Notes: generated from the sequence alone by a model not told the origin. A stretch of DNA of 64,000 bases from Rhizobium mongolense subsp. loessense (GCF_900099775.1 NZ_FMTM01000004.1:186001-250000), one strand, 5' to 3'. Numbered from the stretch's first letter, positions 45,408 through 53,909 are shown. Made by a program: numbers and translations.

Positions 45408-46102
45408 AGGTGATCTTTGTCGGTCCGAGCCTTCCAGATGCGGCATCCTTCGCTGGAGATGAGGTCTTCGTCTGCCCACCGGCTGTTCAGGGCGATGTTC
45501 TTGCCGCCGTGAGGCGTGGCGCGAGTGTCATCGGGCTAATCGACGGTGGGTTCGAATATACGGCGCCGGTCTGGCACAAGGAGATCCTCTACGCGCTTTC
45601 TCACAATGTAGCTGTGCTGGGCGCTGCCAGCATGGGAGCACTGCGCGCTGCAGAATGCCAGCTCTTTGGAATGGTTGGCATCGGCCGTGTCTTCCGTGAA
45701 TACGAAAAGGGCGCGACCGTCGATGACGCTGACGTCGCTTTGCTCCACGGCCCGATGGAATATGGATACACACCCCTGACGGTGCCGCTCGTGAATGTCA
45801 GGGCCACGCTCGACAAGTTGGAAAGCGAGAAGCGACTTGCATCTGCCATGCGGGCAAGGCTTGAGGAGAGTGCTGCTCGAATCTTCTTCAAGGAACGGAC
45901 CTGGCAATCGATCATCGCCAGTTGTGGCGTAGCCAACATTGCGGCACCGCGGGAGTTGCTTTCGCTGCTGGTCTCGAACGCCGTCGATCAGAAACGGATT
46001 GATGCTCTTGCTCTTCTGGAAGCGGTTCGCGCCATCAGTGACTTCCCCGTTGATAGAGAGATTTCCTGGCATATGAACGAGACATTTGTTTCGCCCATTT
46101 AA
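45404..46102 (+). CDS. tfuA: TfuA-like protein, YcaO partner
   Basis: A 232-residue TfuA-family protein: start VIFVGPSLPDAASFAGDE, then VIGLIDGGFEYTAPVWHKEI, then the hallmark VLGAASMGALRAAECQLFGM near residue 70 and VFREYEKGATVDDADVALLH. The family was first seen in the trifolitoxin cluster and partners YcaO in peptide and McrA thioamidation, where it is proposed to deliver or activate sulfur. The ATG overlaps the YcaO stop (ATGA). No sulfurtransferase, protease or exporter gene is adjacent, so sulfur supply, leader removal and export would rely on genes elsewhere. Confidence 0.93.
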   Translation: MKVIFVGPSLPDAASFAGDEVFVCPPAVQGDVLAAVRRGASVIGLIDGGFEYTAPVWHKEILYALSHNVAVLGAASMGALRAAECQLFGMVGIGRVFREYEKGATVDDADVALLHGPMEYGYTPLTVPLVNVRATLDKLESEKRLASAMRARLEESAARIFFKERTWQSIIASCGVANIAAPRELLSLLVSNAVDQKRIDALALLEAVRAISDFPVDREISWHMNETFVSPI

Positions 46103-46206
46103 CAAGCGTATGCGCCACTCAGTACAATTACCGATTGTGTCACGCGTTTTTCACGGGCTCTTCGCCGTCATCCCCAATATGGTCTTTAGAGATTTTGGAG
46201 ATTGAC

Positions 46207-46464
46207 ATGAGCGCCACTTCCGCAAGTAATCCAGATGGCTCAAGCCACAATGCAAGATCCATTGAGGAATTGGATGAGCTCATCGCGCTCGCCCGAATGA
46301 TCACTTACGCCAGATACGCCGCACAGGACGTTGAACTTGTCGACGCGACGCATTGGCTTGACCTGGCCCTGAAGGCCGTTACCCGCGAGATCGGGGATGG
46401 GGCCGAAATGGGGCTGCCCGACCTGGCGCTGTCCGTGGACGCCATTAATCTGCACAAGCACTAG
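46207..46464 (+). CDS. 85-residue small helical protein at the end of the YcaO-TfuA locus
   Basis: An 85-residue protein starting MSATSASNPDGSSHNARS, with GGAG seven bases before the ATG at 46207. The first ~20 residues are Ser/Asn-rich and probably disordered; the rest is acidic and helical (EELDELIALARMITYARYAA; THWLDLALKAVTREIG). It follows TfuA by 105 bases on the same strand, so co-transcription is plausible but not shown. It has no cysteine. I do not recognise the family. It could be a second precursor, an immunity or regulatory protein, or unrelated. Confidence 0.6.
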   Translation: MSATSASNPDGSSHNARSIEELDELIALARMITYARYAAQDVELVDATHWLDLALKAVTREIGDGAEMGLPDLALSVDAINLHKH

Positions 46465-46509
46465 CCCGGCCGGCAAGCTCGGCCATGGCTCATTGCTTCA
46501 TCATCGCGG

Positions 46510-46956
46510 TTAGCGAAGTCGTTTGGAATAAACGCCAAGCCTGTTCGACGGCTCATACCCGTTACCCGTGTAATAGTCCGCAACGCGGCCGCTCTGCTGG
46601 GAAACGAGCCAGATCTGCAGATAACCCATAGTTCGGGCTTCGATTTGGAGGCGGCTCAGCAGACCCGTGCCAACTCCCTTTCTTTGATGCTTGGGCAATA
46701 CGGCTATCTCAGCAAGGTGCAGGCCGCGGCCTATCACCGAGGTATGCGGAAGGGCAAAGGCGAACCCGATGGCTTCTTTCGCCTCGAACGCTGCCACACC
46801 AAGGCAGCCAGGTGTTGTGGCCAATTCATCCAGTCGCCAAGCTGCATTTTCGATCGACCACTTTTCATTCCAAGGCGGCTCGGCGTAAGCCTCAACCATA
46901 ATGGCTGCGCTTTGCGCGGCTTCGACATGCGTTATCCGTCTGAATTCGATGGGCAT
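46510..46956 (-). CDS. GNAT family N-acetyltransferase
   Basis: A 148-residue acyltransferase. The central motif A is ALPHTSVIGRGLHLAEIAVLP followed by the acetyl-CoA loop KHQRKGVGTGLLSRL (near residues 91-105). The length is typical. It faces the YcaO-TfuA locus tail-to-tail with 46 bases between stops. Substrates of this broad family range from antibiotics to protein N-termini; nothing here identifies one. Acetyltransferases sometimes give self-protection in peptide antibiotic loci, but the opposite orientation gives no support for that. Confidence 0.88.
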   Translation of the reverse strand: MPIEFRRITHVEAAQSAAIMVEAYAEPPWNEKWSIENAAWRLDELATTPGCLGVAAFEAKEAIGFAFALPHTSVIGRGLHLAEIAVLPKHQRKGVGTGLLSRLQIEARTMGYLQIWLVSQQSGRVADYYTGNGYEPSNRLGVYSKRLR

Positions 46957-47295
46957 CTACACCTGCTATTGAAACGCCGCAGAGAAGAAACCGGCTTGTC
47001 GACTAAATCCTGCTTGAAGAGCATCAAGGCTGCATTGCAATCTCATTTCCTTCAATGTTCTCCAAACCGCGAAATGATGCGCTCCATGGCGATCCTGTTT
47101 CCATTGGATCCGCTCCATGGCGCCTTCGAGAGAACTAAGCACAGGCTTGCACAAAGATGTCGTGACTTTATCGTGACACTCTCAATGAGGGAATCGCAAT
47201 GAAAGTATACAATTAAAGGCAGTGAATATGAAAGGGTGCCGTTTCGTGGCGGCTGCACCAGCCGGTTCGAGCCTTGAGGAGCGCTGCAAGTGCAG
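46957..47295. other. Intergenic region without identifiable gene
   Basis: About 340 bases between the acetyltransferase start and the PfkB kinase stop. Short frames are present on both strands but none resembles a known protein. The string CGCTCCATGGCG occurs twice about 35 bases apart near 47085-47125. I see no clear terminator or RNA. Confidence 0.4.
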
Positions 47296-48258
47296 TCACA
47301 CCCGCGAGATCTGCGGCGTCCATTGTGCCAGACAGGCGGCAAGCTGATCGCTGTTAGGTGCACCGGTGCGTCCGCCGAAGACCTGACACTTAAGTGCTGC
47401 CGCCGCCGATGAGATGCGTATGGCATCTTCGATTTGCAATTGCTGTGCGACGGCAAAGGCAAATGCGCCGTGGAAGATGTCGCCTGCCGCAAGCGTATCG
47501 ACTGTTTTGGCGGGTCGCGCGGTCATATGCATGACGCAACCGTTGACATCGTCATGCCAATAGGCGCCGGTTTCACCCGCCGTGACGCTGATAAATGCCA
47601 GCGGGAAACGCTGCTTGAGCACCCCGATCGCCGCAGCACAATCTTCCGTTCCCGCCAGCTTGCCTGCTGCAGGGTGCGAAAAGACGATGTGGCTCGCTGC
47701 CGGCCCCAGCCGCTCGATCACCCCATCGGCGGCGACGTCGCCATCCAAGATCGCCGGCTTGCCCAGGCTCCGCGCCGTTTCCAGGACCTTAAGAGCAAGC
47801 TCTGGCCATCGAACATCAACCAAAACAGCGTCGAAAATGGCGATTTCAGTTGTCGAAATGTGCTTGGCGGATCGATGCAGTTCAGGGTCGTAAAAGGGGA
47901 CAATGAGACGCTCGCCGCCGTCGTCAACCAGGATGGTCGAAATAGCAGATCTTGCGCCTTGCACGATTTGCATTCCGCTCATGTCGATGCCGGCCAGAGA
48001 GAGATCCGCGATAATGCGCTTGCCTGTTTCGTCATCCCCAACAGCGCCCCACAGGCTTGCTTTGCCCCCAAGCCTGACAACAGCGTAAGCCGCACTCGAG
48101 GCCATGCCCTCGGCTATCTGCAGCATGTCATATGGCAGAATCTTGCCTTGTCCCGCCGGCATTTTACGGACGCGAAACAGAGTATCCAGCACAGCTGCGC
48201 CAACGCACAAGACGTGCGGCTGTCGGTCTTTTGCCTTTGAAACCCTCTCCCTCGTCAA
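47296..48258 (-). CDS. PfkB family carbohydrate kinase
   Basis: A 320-residue sugar kinase of the ribokinase/PfkB family. The N-terminal signature region is LCVGAAVLDTLFRVRKMPAG, with GGKASLWGAVGDDETGKRI following. The C-terminal signature TVDTLAAGDIFHGAFAFAVA (near residue 248) holds the catalytic Asp of the GAGD motif, here AAGD. A TTG at 48258 is proposed as start because no ATG or GTG is available before the first conserved motif; it lies 17 bases after the permease stop. It is the last gene of the DapA/ABC operon and presumably phosphorylates the imported sugar or the product of the DapA-like enzyme. Confidence 0.87.
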   Translation of the reverse strand: MTRERVSKAKDRQPHVLCVGAAVLDTLFRVRKMPAGQGKILPYDMLQIAEGMASSAAYAVVRLGGKASLWGAVGDDETGKRIIADLSLAGIDMSGMQIVQGARSAISTILVDDGGERLIVPFYDPELHRSAKHISTTEIAIFDAVLVDVRWPELALKVLETARSLGKPAILDGDVAADGVIERLGPAASHIVFSHPAAGKLAGTEDCAAAIGVLKQRFPLAFISVTAGETGAYWHDDVNGCVMHMTARPAKTVDTLAAGDIFHGAFAFAVAQQLQIEDAIRISSAAAALKCQVFGGRTGAPNSDQLAACLAQWTPQISRV

Positions 48259-48275
48259 AACAGCATGCCCACCAC

Positions 48276-49097
48276 TCAGCTGCCTTTGACGGCGCCGGCC
48301 GTCAAACCAGCAACGATCTGCTTCTGGGCAAACATTGTCAGCACCAGCACCGGCAACGTGACGATCAGCGCTGCTGCCGCAAGCGGTCCCCAACTGACCT
48401 GCTCGAAGGAAAGCATGTTGTAGACTGCCACCGGCAACGTCCGGGTTTCGCGGCTCGCAAGCACGATACCGAACACGAAATTGTTCCACGAGAAGATCAC
48501 GGAGAGGATGAAGGCAACGACAATGCCGGGCTTGGCGATCGGCAGTGCCACCAGGCGGAAGACCTGCCATGGCGTTGCCCCGTCGATACTTGCCGCCTCT
48601 TCGAGCTCCATCGGCGTCGTTTCGAAATAGCCGATCATGATCCAGACGACGATCGGCACGGTCACGACCAGATGGATGATGATCTGTGGCCAGAGCGTGC
48701 CGAGGAGATTCAGCCATTGGAACAGCAAGAAGAGCGGGATCAGAAAGGAAAGCCCTGGTGTCATTCGCGCGATCATGATGACCATTGCCGAACGCTCGGC
48801 CTTGAGCCGGGCAATTCCATAGCCTGCCGGCACGCCAATCAGAAGCGCCAGAAATGTCGCCGTCCCCGTCACAAGGATGGAATTCCAGAAATACAGGAAG
48901 AAATTGTTTTCCTCGAAGACTTTGACGTAGTTCGACCAGGCAAATCGCTCTGGGATGAAGATCGGCGGATAGGCTCCATTGTCGATTTCGTATTTGAGGG
49001 ACAGCGAGATCATCCACAGAAAGAACAGGATGACCGGCGAGACCATCACCAGGGCGACGAAGAAAAGGCCGATGCGATCGAGCGTCTTGCGCTTCAT
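48276..49097 (-). CDS. Carbohydrate ABC transporter permease, CUT1 MalG type
   Basis: A 273-residue permease with six hydrophobic segments. The EAA loop ELEEAASIDGATPWQVFRLV lies near residue 165, and the end VAGLTAGAVKGS is typical of MalG. The start ATG at 49097 overlaps the stop of the partner permease by one base. It belongs to the importer with the binding protein at 50032-51363. No ATPase gene of this importer is present between the kinase and the DapA-like gene, so it must share an ATPase encoded elsewhere. Confidence 0.93.
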   Translation of the reverse strand: MKRKTLDRIGLFFVALVMVSPVILFFLWMISLSLKYEIDNGAYPPIFIPERFAWSNYVKVFEENNFFLYFWNSILVTGTATFLALLIGVPAGYGIARLKAERSAMVIMIARMTPGLSFLIPLFLLFQWLNLLGTLWPQIIIHLVVTVPIVVWIMIGYFETTPMELEEAASIDGATPWQVFRLVALPIAKPGIVVAFILSVIFSWNNFVFGIVLASRETRTLPVAVYNMLSFEQVSWGPLAAAALIVTLPVLVLTMFAQKQIVAGLTAGAVKGS

Positions 49098-50035
49098 CAG
49101 CGTGTCTCCGTGTCTGACCAGTTCGTCCGCGCGCGCACCATCATCAAGACGAAGGAGAGCGCGACGATGACGACGAAGAAGACGACGGCCATCGCAGATC
49201 CGTAGCCGATGTCGTAATAGGAAAAGGCCGTATTGTAGAGATAGATATTGATCGTCTCCGAGGCCGTTCCCGGTCCGCCTTGCGTCATCGCATAAATGAT
49301 GTCGAAGCTCTTTACGGCGTCGATGCTGCGGATGATGACGCCGACCATCAGGAAGGGGGCAATCATCGGCAGCGTGAGATACCGAAACTTCTGCCAGGTA
49401 TTGGCGCCATCGATTTCGGCGCTTTCATACGGCTCGCGCGGCAGAGCCGCAAGGCCGCCAAGCACGATCAGCATGATCAGCGGCGTCCACTGCCAGGTTT
49501 CCACCAGAACCAGAGAGGGAATGACGCTCGTCTGATTGTAGATCCACTCCTGAGGCGAAATTCCGACCAGTGAGAGAAGATAATTGAGGACGCCGAGCTG
49601 CGGATGAAACATCATCGTCCAGACGAGCGCGATGGCAACAGGTGTCGCCATCATCGGCATGACGAATATGCCGCGCAGGAGTCCGCGCAGGGGGAACTGC
49701 GCGTCAAATATGAGGGCGGCAAGCGTTCCCAGAAACAGAGGTCCGATCACCGCAAGCACGGTATAAAGGACGGTGTGCCAAAGGGAATCCCAAAAACGCG
49801 TGTCGGTCGCGAGACGGAGATAGTTGTCCCAGCCTGAAAAGGCCTGTGCCTGGCCGAGCGTCCAGCTGTTCACGCTCATCCACAGGGTGAAGACCCATGG
49901 AAAAACGATGACGGCAGCGATTACGATCAGCGCAGGAACGACGAAGGGCCAGTAGTTCGGAGCAAGCCCACTGGGCTTGCTCCTTGGACTGGTTGCCGTC
50001 GCTTTCGCGGCTTCAATGCTCACCGAAGACATCAT
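49097..50035 (-). CDS. Carbohydrate ABC transporter permease, CUT1 MalF type
   Basis: A 312-residue permease. The first membrane segment WPFVVPALIVIAAVIVFPWV lies near residue 30. The EAA-type loop is REPYESAEIDGANTWQKFRY near residue 218. The start ATG at 50035 overlaps the binding protein stop (ATGATG), and the open frame upstream of it is only the shifted reading of the binding protein gene. It pairs with the MalG-type permease downstream. The sequence appears intact. Confidence 0.93.
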   Translation of the reverse strand: MMSSVSIEAAKATATSPRSKPSGLAPNYWPFVVPALIVIAAVIVFPWVFTLWMSVNSWTLGQAQAFSGWDNYLRLATDTRFWDSLWHTVLYTVLAVIGPLFLGTLAALIFDAQFPLRGLLRGIFVMPMMATPVAIALVWTMMFHPQLGVLNYLLSLVGISPQEWIYNQTSVIPSLVLVETWQWTPLIMLIVLGGLAALPREPYESAEIDGANTWQKFRYLTLPMIAPFLMVGVIIRSIDAVKSFDIIYAMTQGGPGTASETINIYLYNTAFSYYDIGYGSAMAVVFFVVIVALSFVLMMVRARTNWSDTETR

Positions 50036-51363
50036 CCCTCGCTTCGGGCCAGCACTGGCTCGAACTGAGCCGTGGCGGACTTGAGTTCGGCGGCCGGATC
50101 TGCGCCGCCGATCATGTTCGTCAGGCCGACGCCATAGATGTCCCGGAATTCGGTGACCGGGATGATGACCGGCAGGGCGAGCTTCGAAATCTTGCCGGAG
50201 CCGACGACCGCGTCGACCCATGCACTCGGCATGGTAACGCCTTCGCGCACCTTGGGATCTTCAAGGACAGACTGGCGGAAGGGAACGCCGGCACCGGCCT
50301 GCAGGAGCCGGGCGCCCATGTCATGGGAAACCACCCATTGGCAGAAAAGATAGGCCGCTTCCTTGTTCTTGCTTGCTGCCGTTACGCCGATACCGTCGCC
50401 AAATGTTGCGGCGGCCTGCGCTTTCGGGCCCTTCGGCATGATCCCGTAACCCACCTGGCCCACGACGCGGGATTTTTCTGGGTTTTCGATCGGCGGCGCA
50501 AAGCCGACGCCATCGAGCCACATGCCGACCTTTCCCTGCAGGAATGCCGATTGCGCTTCTGCCCAATTGAATCCGGAGACGCCGACAGGTGCTGCCTTCG
50601 TCATCAGTCGCTGGTAGAGCGTTGCCGCCTGGACGGCCTCATCGGAGGTGGTGCGCAGTTTGCCGTCAGGCCCGAGGGGCGTCATGCCGTAACCGAGCAT
50701 GAGGGCCGTCCAGACGGGGACATTGGCGTTTTTCAGTCCGCGGGCAACGAAGCCGTAGGTGTTGCTCGACGCGTCGGTCAGGGCCTCTGCGGCGTTCGCC
50801 ATCTCGTCGAAGGTTGTGGGATACGAAAGGCCTTTCTTCTCGAAGAGCTGCTTGTTCCAGTAGACGATCCAGTAGTCGACGGAGAAGGGCAGGGAGCGCA
50901 GGAGGCCGTCGGAATCCTTGGCGAATTGCAGGCCCGCATCGGCGAAATCACCCTCGACCAGAGACGGATCGGTAAGGGACGGATCCTTGAGAAATCCGCT
51001 TATATCGGCAAGCCAGCCGCCCTTTTCGAACTGCCGTTTCTGCACGTGATAGCTCATGTGAACGACGTCGAAGCTCGGCTTTCCGGAGCTGAGTTCGATC
51101 GTTGTCTTTTGGCGCTGCTGCTGTTCGGGCGTCGCCTCGGCATTGACCTTTATACCGGTCAGCTCCTCGAACTCGCCGAGATATTTGAGGATGATCTCAC
51201 TGCGTGGGCTCTTGACGAGATTGACTTCGAGCGTCGTGCCGGCAAACCGTTTCCAGTCAACGGCGGCCGATGCCGCCCGGACGCCAAGAAAGCCGGCGGC
51301 GCCAAGAGCGGCGGAACCAGCCAGAAAGCTCCGGCGAGTTGGATTCCAAATTGAAGATGACAT
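50032..51363 (-). CDS. Extracellular sugar-binding protein of CUT1 ABC importer, Tat signal
   Basis: A 443-residue family-1 binding protein. The N-terminus (NPTRRSFLAGSAALGAAGFL) is a twin-arginine signal ending near RAASAAVDWK, suggesting export in folded form. Mature motifs include GTTLEVNLVKSPRSEIILK and SAFLQGKVGMWLDGVGFAPP. The ATG at 51363 follows GGAGGAATGGA. It lies downstream of the GntR gene with a 51-base gap and upstream of two permeases. The ligand cannot be inferred beyond a carbohydrate. Confidence 0.92.
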   Translation of the reverse strand: MSSSIWNPTRRSFLAGSAALGAAGFLGVRAASAAVDWKRFAGTTLEVNLVKSPRSEIILKYLGEFEELTGIKVNAEATPEQQQRQKTTIELSSGKPSFDVVHMSYHVQKRQFEKGGWLADISGFLKDPSLTDPSLVEGDFADAGLQFAKDSDGLLRSLPFSVDYWIVYWNKQLFEKKGLSYPTTFDEMANAAEALTDASSNTYGFVARGLKNANVPVWTALMLGYGMTPLGPDGKLRTTSDEAVQAATLYQRLMTKAAPVGVSGFNWAEAQSAFLQGKVGMWLDGVGFAPPIENPEKSRVVGQVGYGIMPKGPKAQAAATFGDGIGVTAASKNKEAAYLFCQWVVSHDMGARLLQAGAGVPFRQSVLEDPKVREGVTMPSAWVDAVVGSGKISKLALPVIIPVTEFRDIYGVGLTNMIGGADPAAELKSATAQFEPVLARSEG

Positions 51364-51414
51364 TCCATTCCTCCTCTTCTTGCCGGAGATCTCCTCACCG
51401 CCGGCTTGCTTTGC

Positions 51415-52074
51415 CTATAATCTGAGTGCGCGGTCCCTCGCGTGATGGATATGTGCGACGAGCGCGCTGACCGCATCTTCCGCAGACCTTCGCTCGATGG
51501 CTTCGAGAACCTTCAGATGCTCTCCCATGACCGGTCCGACACGGCCGTCGATACGAAAGCGTTCCTGGCTTATAAGGCGCATCTTGATCGAATTCACCCG
51601 GTAGACATTCGAGATGATGGTGTTGCCGAGCGCGTCGATGAAGGCGTCATGCATTCCCCAGTCCACGGCCTGGGCGTGAAGCTCAAGATCATGCGAATTG
51701 TTGCCGCCATTGATGGCGTCGGCGATGTCCCGGTGCATTTTCAGGAGGCCCGCGATCGTTTCGTCGGAAGCCGATCGGGTAAAAAGCGCAACTGCTTCCT
51801 TCTCCAGGAACACGCGAAGCTGGAAGGCTTCACGGATCAGGTTGAGATCGATATGAGCAATCTGCAGGCCGCGCTGTGGCACCGTCTTGATAAGGCCTTC
51901 GGCTTCGAGCCTTGGAATGAGTTCACGGATTGCGCCGAGCGTCAGCCCGGTCAGTTCGACGAGACGGCGTTGGGAGACGAACTGACCGGGGCGGACATCG
52001 CGCGCCAGCAGATGTCGGGTAAAGCTTTCATAAGCTCTTTCCCGCAAGGTCGGCTGTTCGTCCAGTCCATCCAT
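51415..52074 (-). CDS. GntR family (FCD) transcriptional regulator
   Basis: A 219-residue regulator. The winged helix spans about residues 5-70 (LRERAYESFTRHLLARDVRP; RRLVELTGLTLGAIRELIPR) and the FCD effector domain the rest (DWGMHDAFIDALGNTIISNV carries the DxxFH-like metal-site pattern as WGMHDAF). ATG at 52074 is preferred because GGGGG is four bases before it; an upstream ATG at 52092 has no ribosome binding site. It lies within the operon between the DapA-like gene and the transporter, implying autoregulation. A perfect palindrome upstream of the DapA-like gene is the obvious operator candidate. Confidence 0.88.
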   Translation of the reverse strand: MDGLDEQPTLRERAYESFTRHLLARDVRPGQFVSQRRLVELTGLTLGAIRELIPRLEAEGLIKTVPQRGLQIAHIDLNLIREAFQLRVFLEKEAVALFTRSASDETIAGLLKMHRDIADAINGGNNSHDLELHAQAVDWGMHDAFIDALGNTIISNVYRVNSIKMRLISQERFRIDGRVGPVMGEHLKVLEAIERRSAEDAVSALVAHIHHARDRALRL

Positions 52075-52097
52075 GGATCCCCCTTCGTACATGACGA

Positions 52098-52994
52098 TTA
52101 AGCGGCCTTTTTTCGAAACAGGGCGTCGAAGGCGAGGGCAAGCTTATTGCATCCTTCGCCGGTTATTGAAACGAGCGGTGGGCGGACCGCAAGCCACATT
52201 TCATCGCCGCTCAGATGCGCGATCATCGCCTTTACGGCGGGGGTCACGGGATACTTCAGGAGCTCGGCCACGAAAGCGACCACGCGCGGATCATCCTTTC
52301 CCTCTTCGGCCATGCGCTTGATCTCGGGGGCGATGAAATTCGCCATGCCGGAGATTGCGCCCTGGCCGCCCAGGCGCGTGCCTTGTGCCAGATGACGCTC
52401 ATCGCCGATCAGGATGATGAGATCGTGATGGGCCTCGAGCAGCTTTTCGGTAAAGGCCCAATCGCCGGAGGAATCCTTGACGCCCGTTACAATTGCCGGA
52501 AAGGCCTGACGTAGGCGGCCGATCAGCGCAACGCTCAAGGGCACCATCGTGACGGAGGGAATGTTATAGACGATGATGTCACGGGCTTGGTGCCCGAGAA
52601 TGCGGAATACGCCATAAAACCAGCGGAAAATGCCTTCGTCACTGACATTCTTGAAATAGCAAGGCGGGGCCAGGAGAACGTTTCGGACACCCATGGACAG
52701 GGCATGGCCCGTCTGGGCGGCAGCATCCTCGGCGGCATCGACCAGGACGCCCACGACGATTCGGGAGGGATCAATACCGGCTTCGATGAATGCGGCAAGC
52801 ACCCTCTGGCGCTCAGCGCTGCCGATCGACGATCCTTCGCCAGTCGTCCCAAACAGCGTGACGCTTGAGCAGCCGGCCGCAAAGCTGCGCTTTGCCTGCG
52901 CGATCATCGCGGAAACTGCAATGTTATCGTCGCCGTCGAAAGGTGTCGCCAGCGCGACCGATAATCCAAAACGCCCCACGAACCTGCATCCCAC
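52098..52994 (-). CDS. Dihydrodipicolinate synthase family (DapA/NanA-like) aldolase
   Basis: A 298-residue class I aldolase-type TIM barrel. The Schiff-base lysine lies in VTGVKDSSGDW (near residue 168), the catalytic Tyr in DIIVYNIPSVT (near residue 140), and the substrate carboxylate motif is GTTGEGSS (near residue 50). Length and motifs suit the family, which includes lysine-pathway DapA, sialic acid lyase and sugar-acid dehydratases. Linkage to a sugar importer and a PfkB kinase points to sugar or sugar-acid catabolism, not lysine synthesis. Start ATG 52994 is used; GTG 52979 is possible. It heads the operon. Confidence 0.9.
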   Translation of the reverse strand: MGCRFVGRFGLSVALATPFDGDDNIAVSAMIAQAKRSFAAGCSSVTLFGTTGEGSSIGSAERQRVLAAFIEAGIDPSRIVVGVLVDAAEDAAAQTGHALSMGVRNVLLAPPCYFKNVSDEGIFRWFYGVFRILGHQARDIIVYNIPSVTMVPLSVALIGRLRQAFPAIVTGVKDSSGDWAFTEKLLEAHHDLIILIGDERHLAQGTRLGGQGAISGMANFIAPEIKRMAEEGKDDPRVVAFVAELLKYPVTPAVKAMIAHLSGDEMWLAVRPPLVSITGEGCNKLALAFDALFRKKAA

Positions 52995-53018
52995 AATCTG
53001 ACTGTTCAGTATCGATTG

Positions 53019-53032
53019 ACTAACATGTTAGT
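53019..53032. promoter_or_regulatory. Perfect palindrome upstream of the DapA-like gene
   Basis: ACTAACATGTTAGT is a perfect 14-bp palindrome located 25 bases upstream of the DapA-like start. Length and position suit a dimeric GntR/FCD regulator, and one is encoded as the second gene of the same operon. No second copy was noticed in the operon. The assignment to that regulator is inference. Confidence 0.55.
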
Positions 53033-53127
53033 TGTGACTCAGCAAGTGGAATCCTGGCCTTGTGCAGCCATGGCTTGTCAAAGACCGATCTGCCTCGAAG
53101 GCAGCGTCATGCGTAGGTGCGGGGGCG

Positions 53128-53262
53128 CTACTGCCAAAACCAGGATTTCGACGCTTCGGCCGGGCCGCTTCTGGCGTGACGCCGATATCGTTCAGCTGCG
53201 CGGCTGTCAGTTCCAGGAGGCTGCGCCACGTCTTGCGCTTTTCGAAATAGCGCACAAAGGCA
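53128..53262 (-). pseudogene. DUF1127 protein remnant (5'-truncated and frameshifted)
   Basis: The minus strand encodes FVRYFEKRKTWRSLLELTAA followed by QLNDIGVTPEAAR, the core of a DUF1127 small protein. After EAAR the frame leaves the family pattern, but shifting by one base restores EASKSWFWQ and a TAG at 53128-53130, the typical DUF1127 ending. The normal first residues are also missing, because the sequence changes into a LysR-type remnant on the opposite strand at about 53260. DUF1127 proteins are short, arginine-rich RNA-related proteins of alphaproteobacteria. I call it a broken copy; a sequencing error could explain the frameshift but not the missing start. Confidence 0.6.
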
Positions 53263-53263
53263 T

Positions 53264-53909
53264 TCTGCCGAGGAAGCAATGATGCCTCATCGAGACGGCC
53301 TCTCGGGCCGGATCCGTATCGGCAGCGGAGGCACTGCATCCATTCATTTGCTGCCGAAGGCAATCGCAGTCGTCAAGCGACGAATGCCCGACCTCGATAT
53401 CACCGTTCGTATCGGCAATACGCAGGACATCCTCCGCGATCGCGAATCAAACCTCCTCGACCTGGCGGTCGTCACATTGCCTGCGTCCGGTCGCGCATTC
53501 GAGGTTGAATCATTCTATCGGGACGAATTGCTGGCGGTCGCTCCGAAGGGGAAGCGAACTGCCCGATGGCGGCCCGGATGCCGCATTTCTGGCGGAGCAG
53601 ACGCTGCTTTTCTACGAAGGCGGCAATAGGCGCCGTGCAACGGACGATTGGATGGCGGCAGCAGGACACAAGGCGCGGCCGGCCATGGAATTTGGGAGCG
53701 TCGAAGCAATCAAGGAACTGGTCGCAGCCGGCCTTGGATGGTCGATTCTTCCGGGGCTCGCCTTGAAGCGTGATCGCGCCGATCGCATTGCTGTGTCATC
53801 TCTCAGCCCGCGCCTCGAACGCGAGCTTGGGATGGTCCTTCGCCGAGACAAGCATCTGACGCGCGGGCTTCGGGAAGTGATGAAGTGCCTCAGGGACACC
53901 CAAGGATAA
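53264..53909 (+). pseudogene. LysR regulator remnant lacking its DNA-binding domain, frameshifted
   Basis: The plus strand encodes most of a LysR effector domain: GLSGRIRIGSGGTASIHLLP, then RIGNTQDILRDRESNLLDLA, ending DELLAVAPKG near 53550. There the frame breaks, and the next frame continues with SELPDGGPDAAFLAEQ, then ELVAAGLGWSILPGLALKRD to a stop at 53909. The ~60-residue helix-turn-helix and linker expected upstream are absent; the opposite-strand DUF1127 remnant occupies that place. The protein cannot bind DNA and is most likely a pseudogene left by a deletion or rearrangement. Confidence 0.75.

Noticed and set aside
48259..49017. N-terminal extension of the PfkB frame
   Set aside because: It is a shifted reading of the MalG-type permease gene; kinase similarity begins only after 48258.
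49984..51354. 456-residue plus-strand open frame
   Set aside because: Antisense to the binding protein gene at 50032-51363, which has signal peptide and family motifs.
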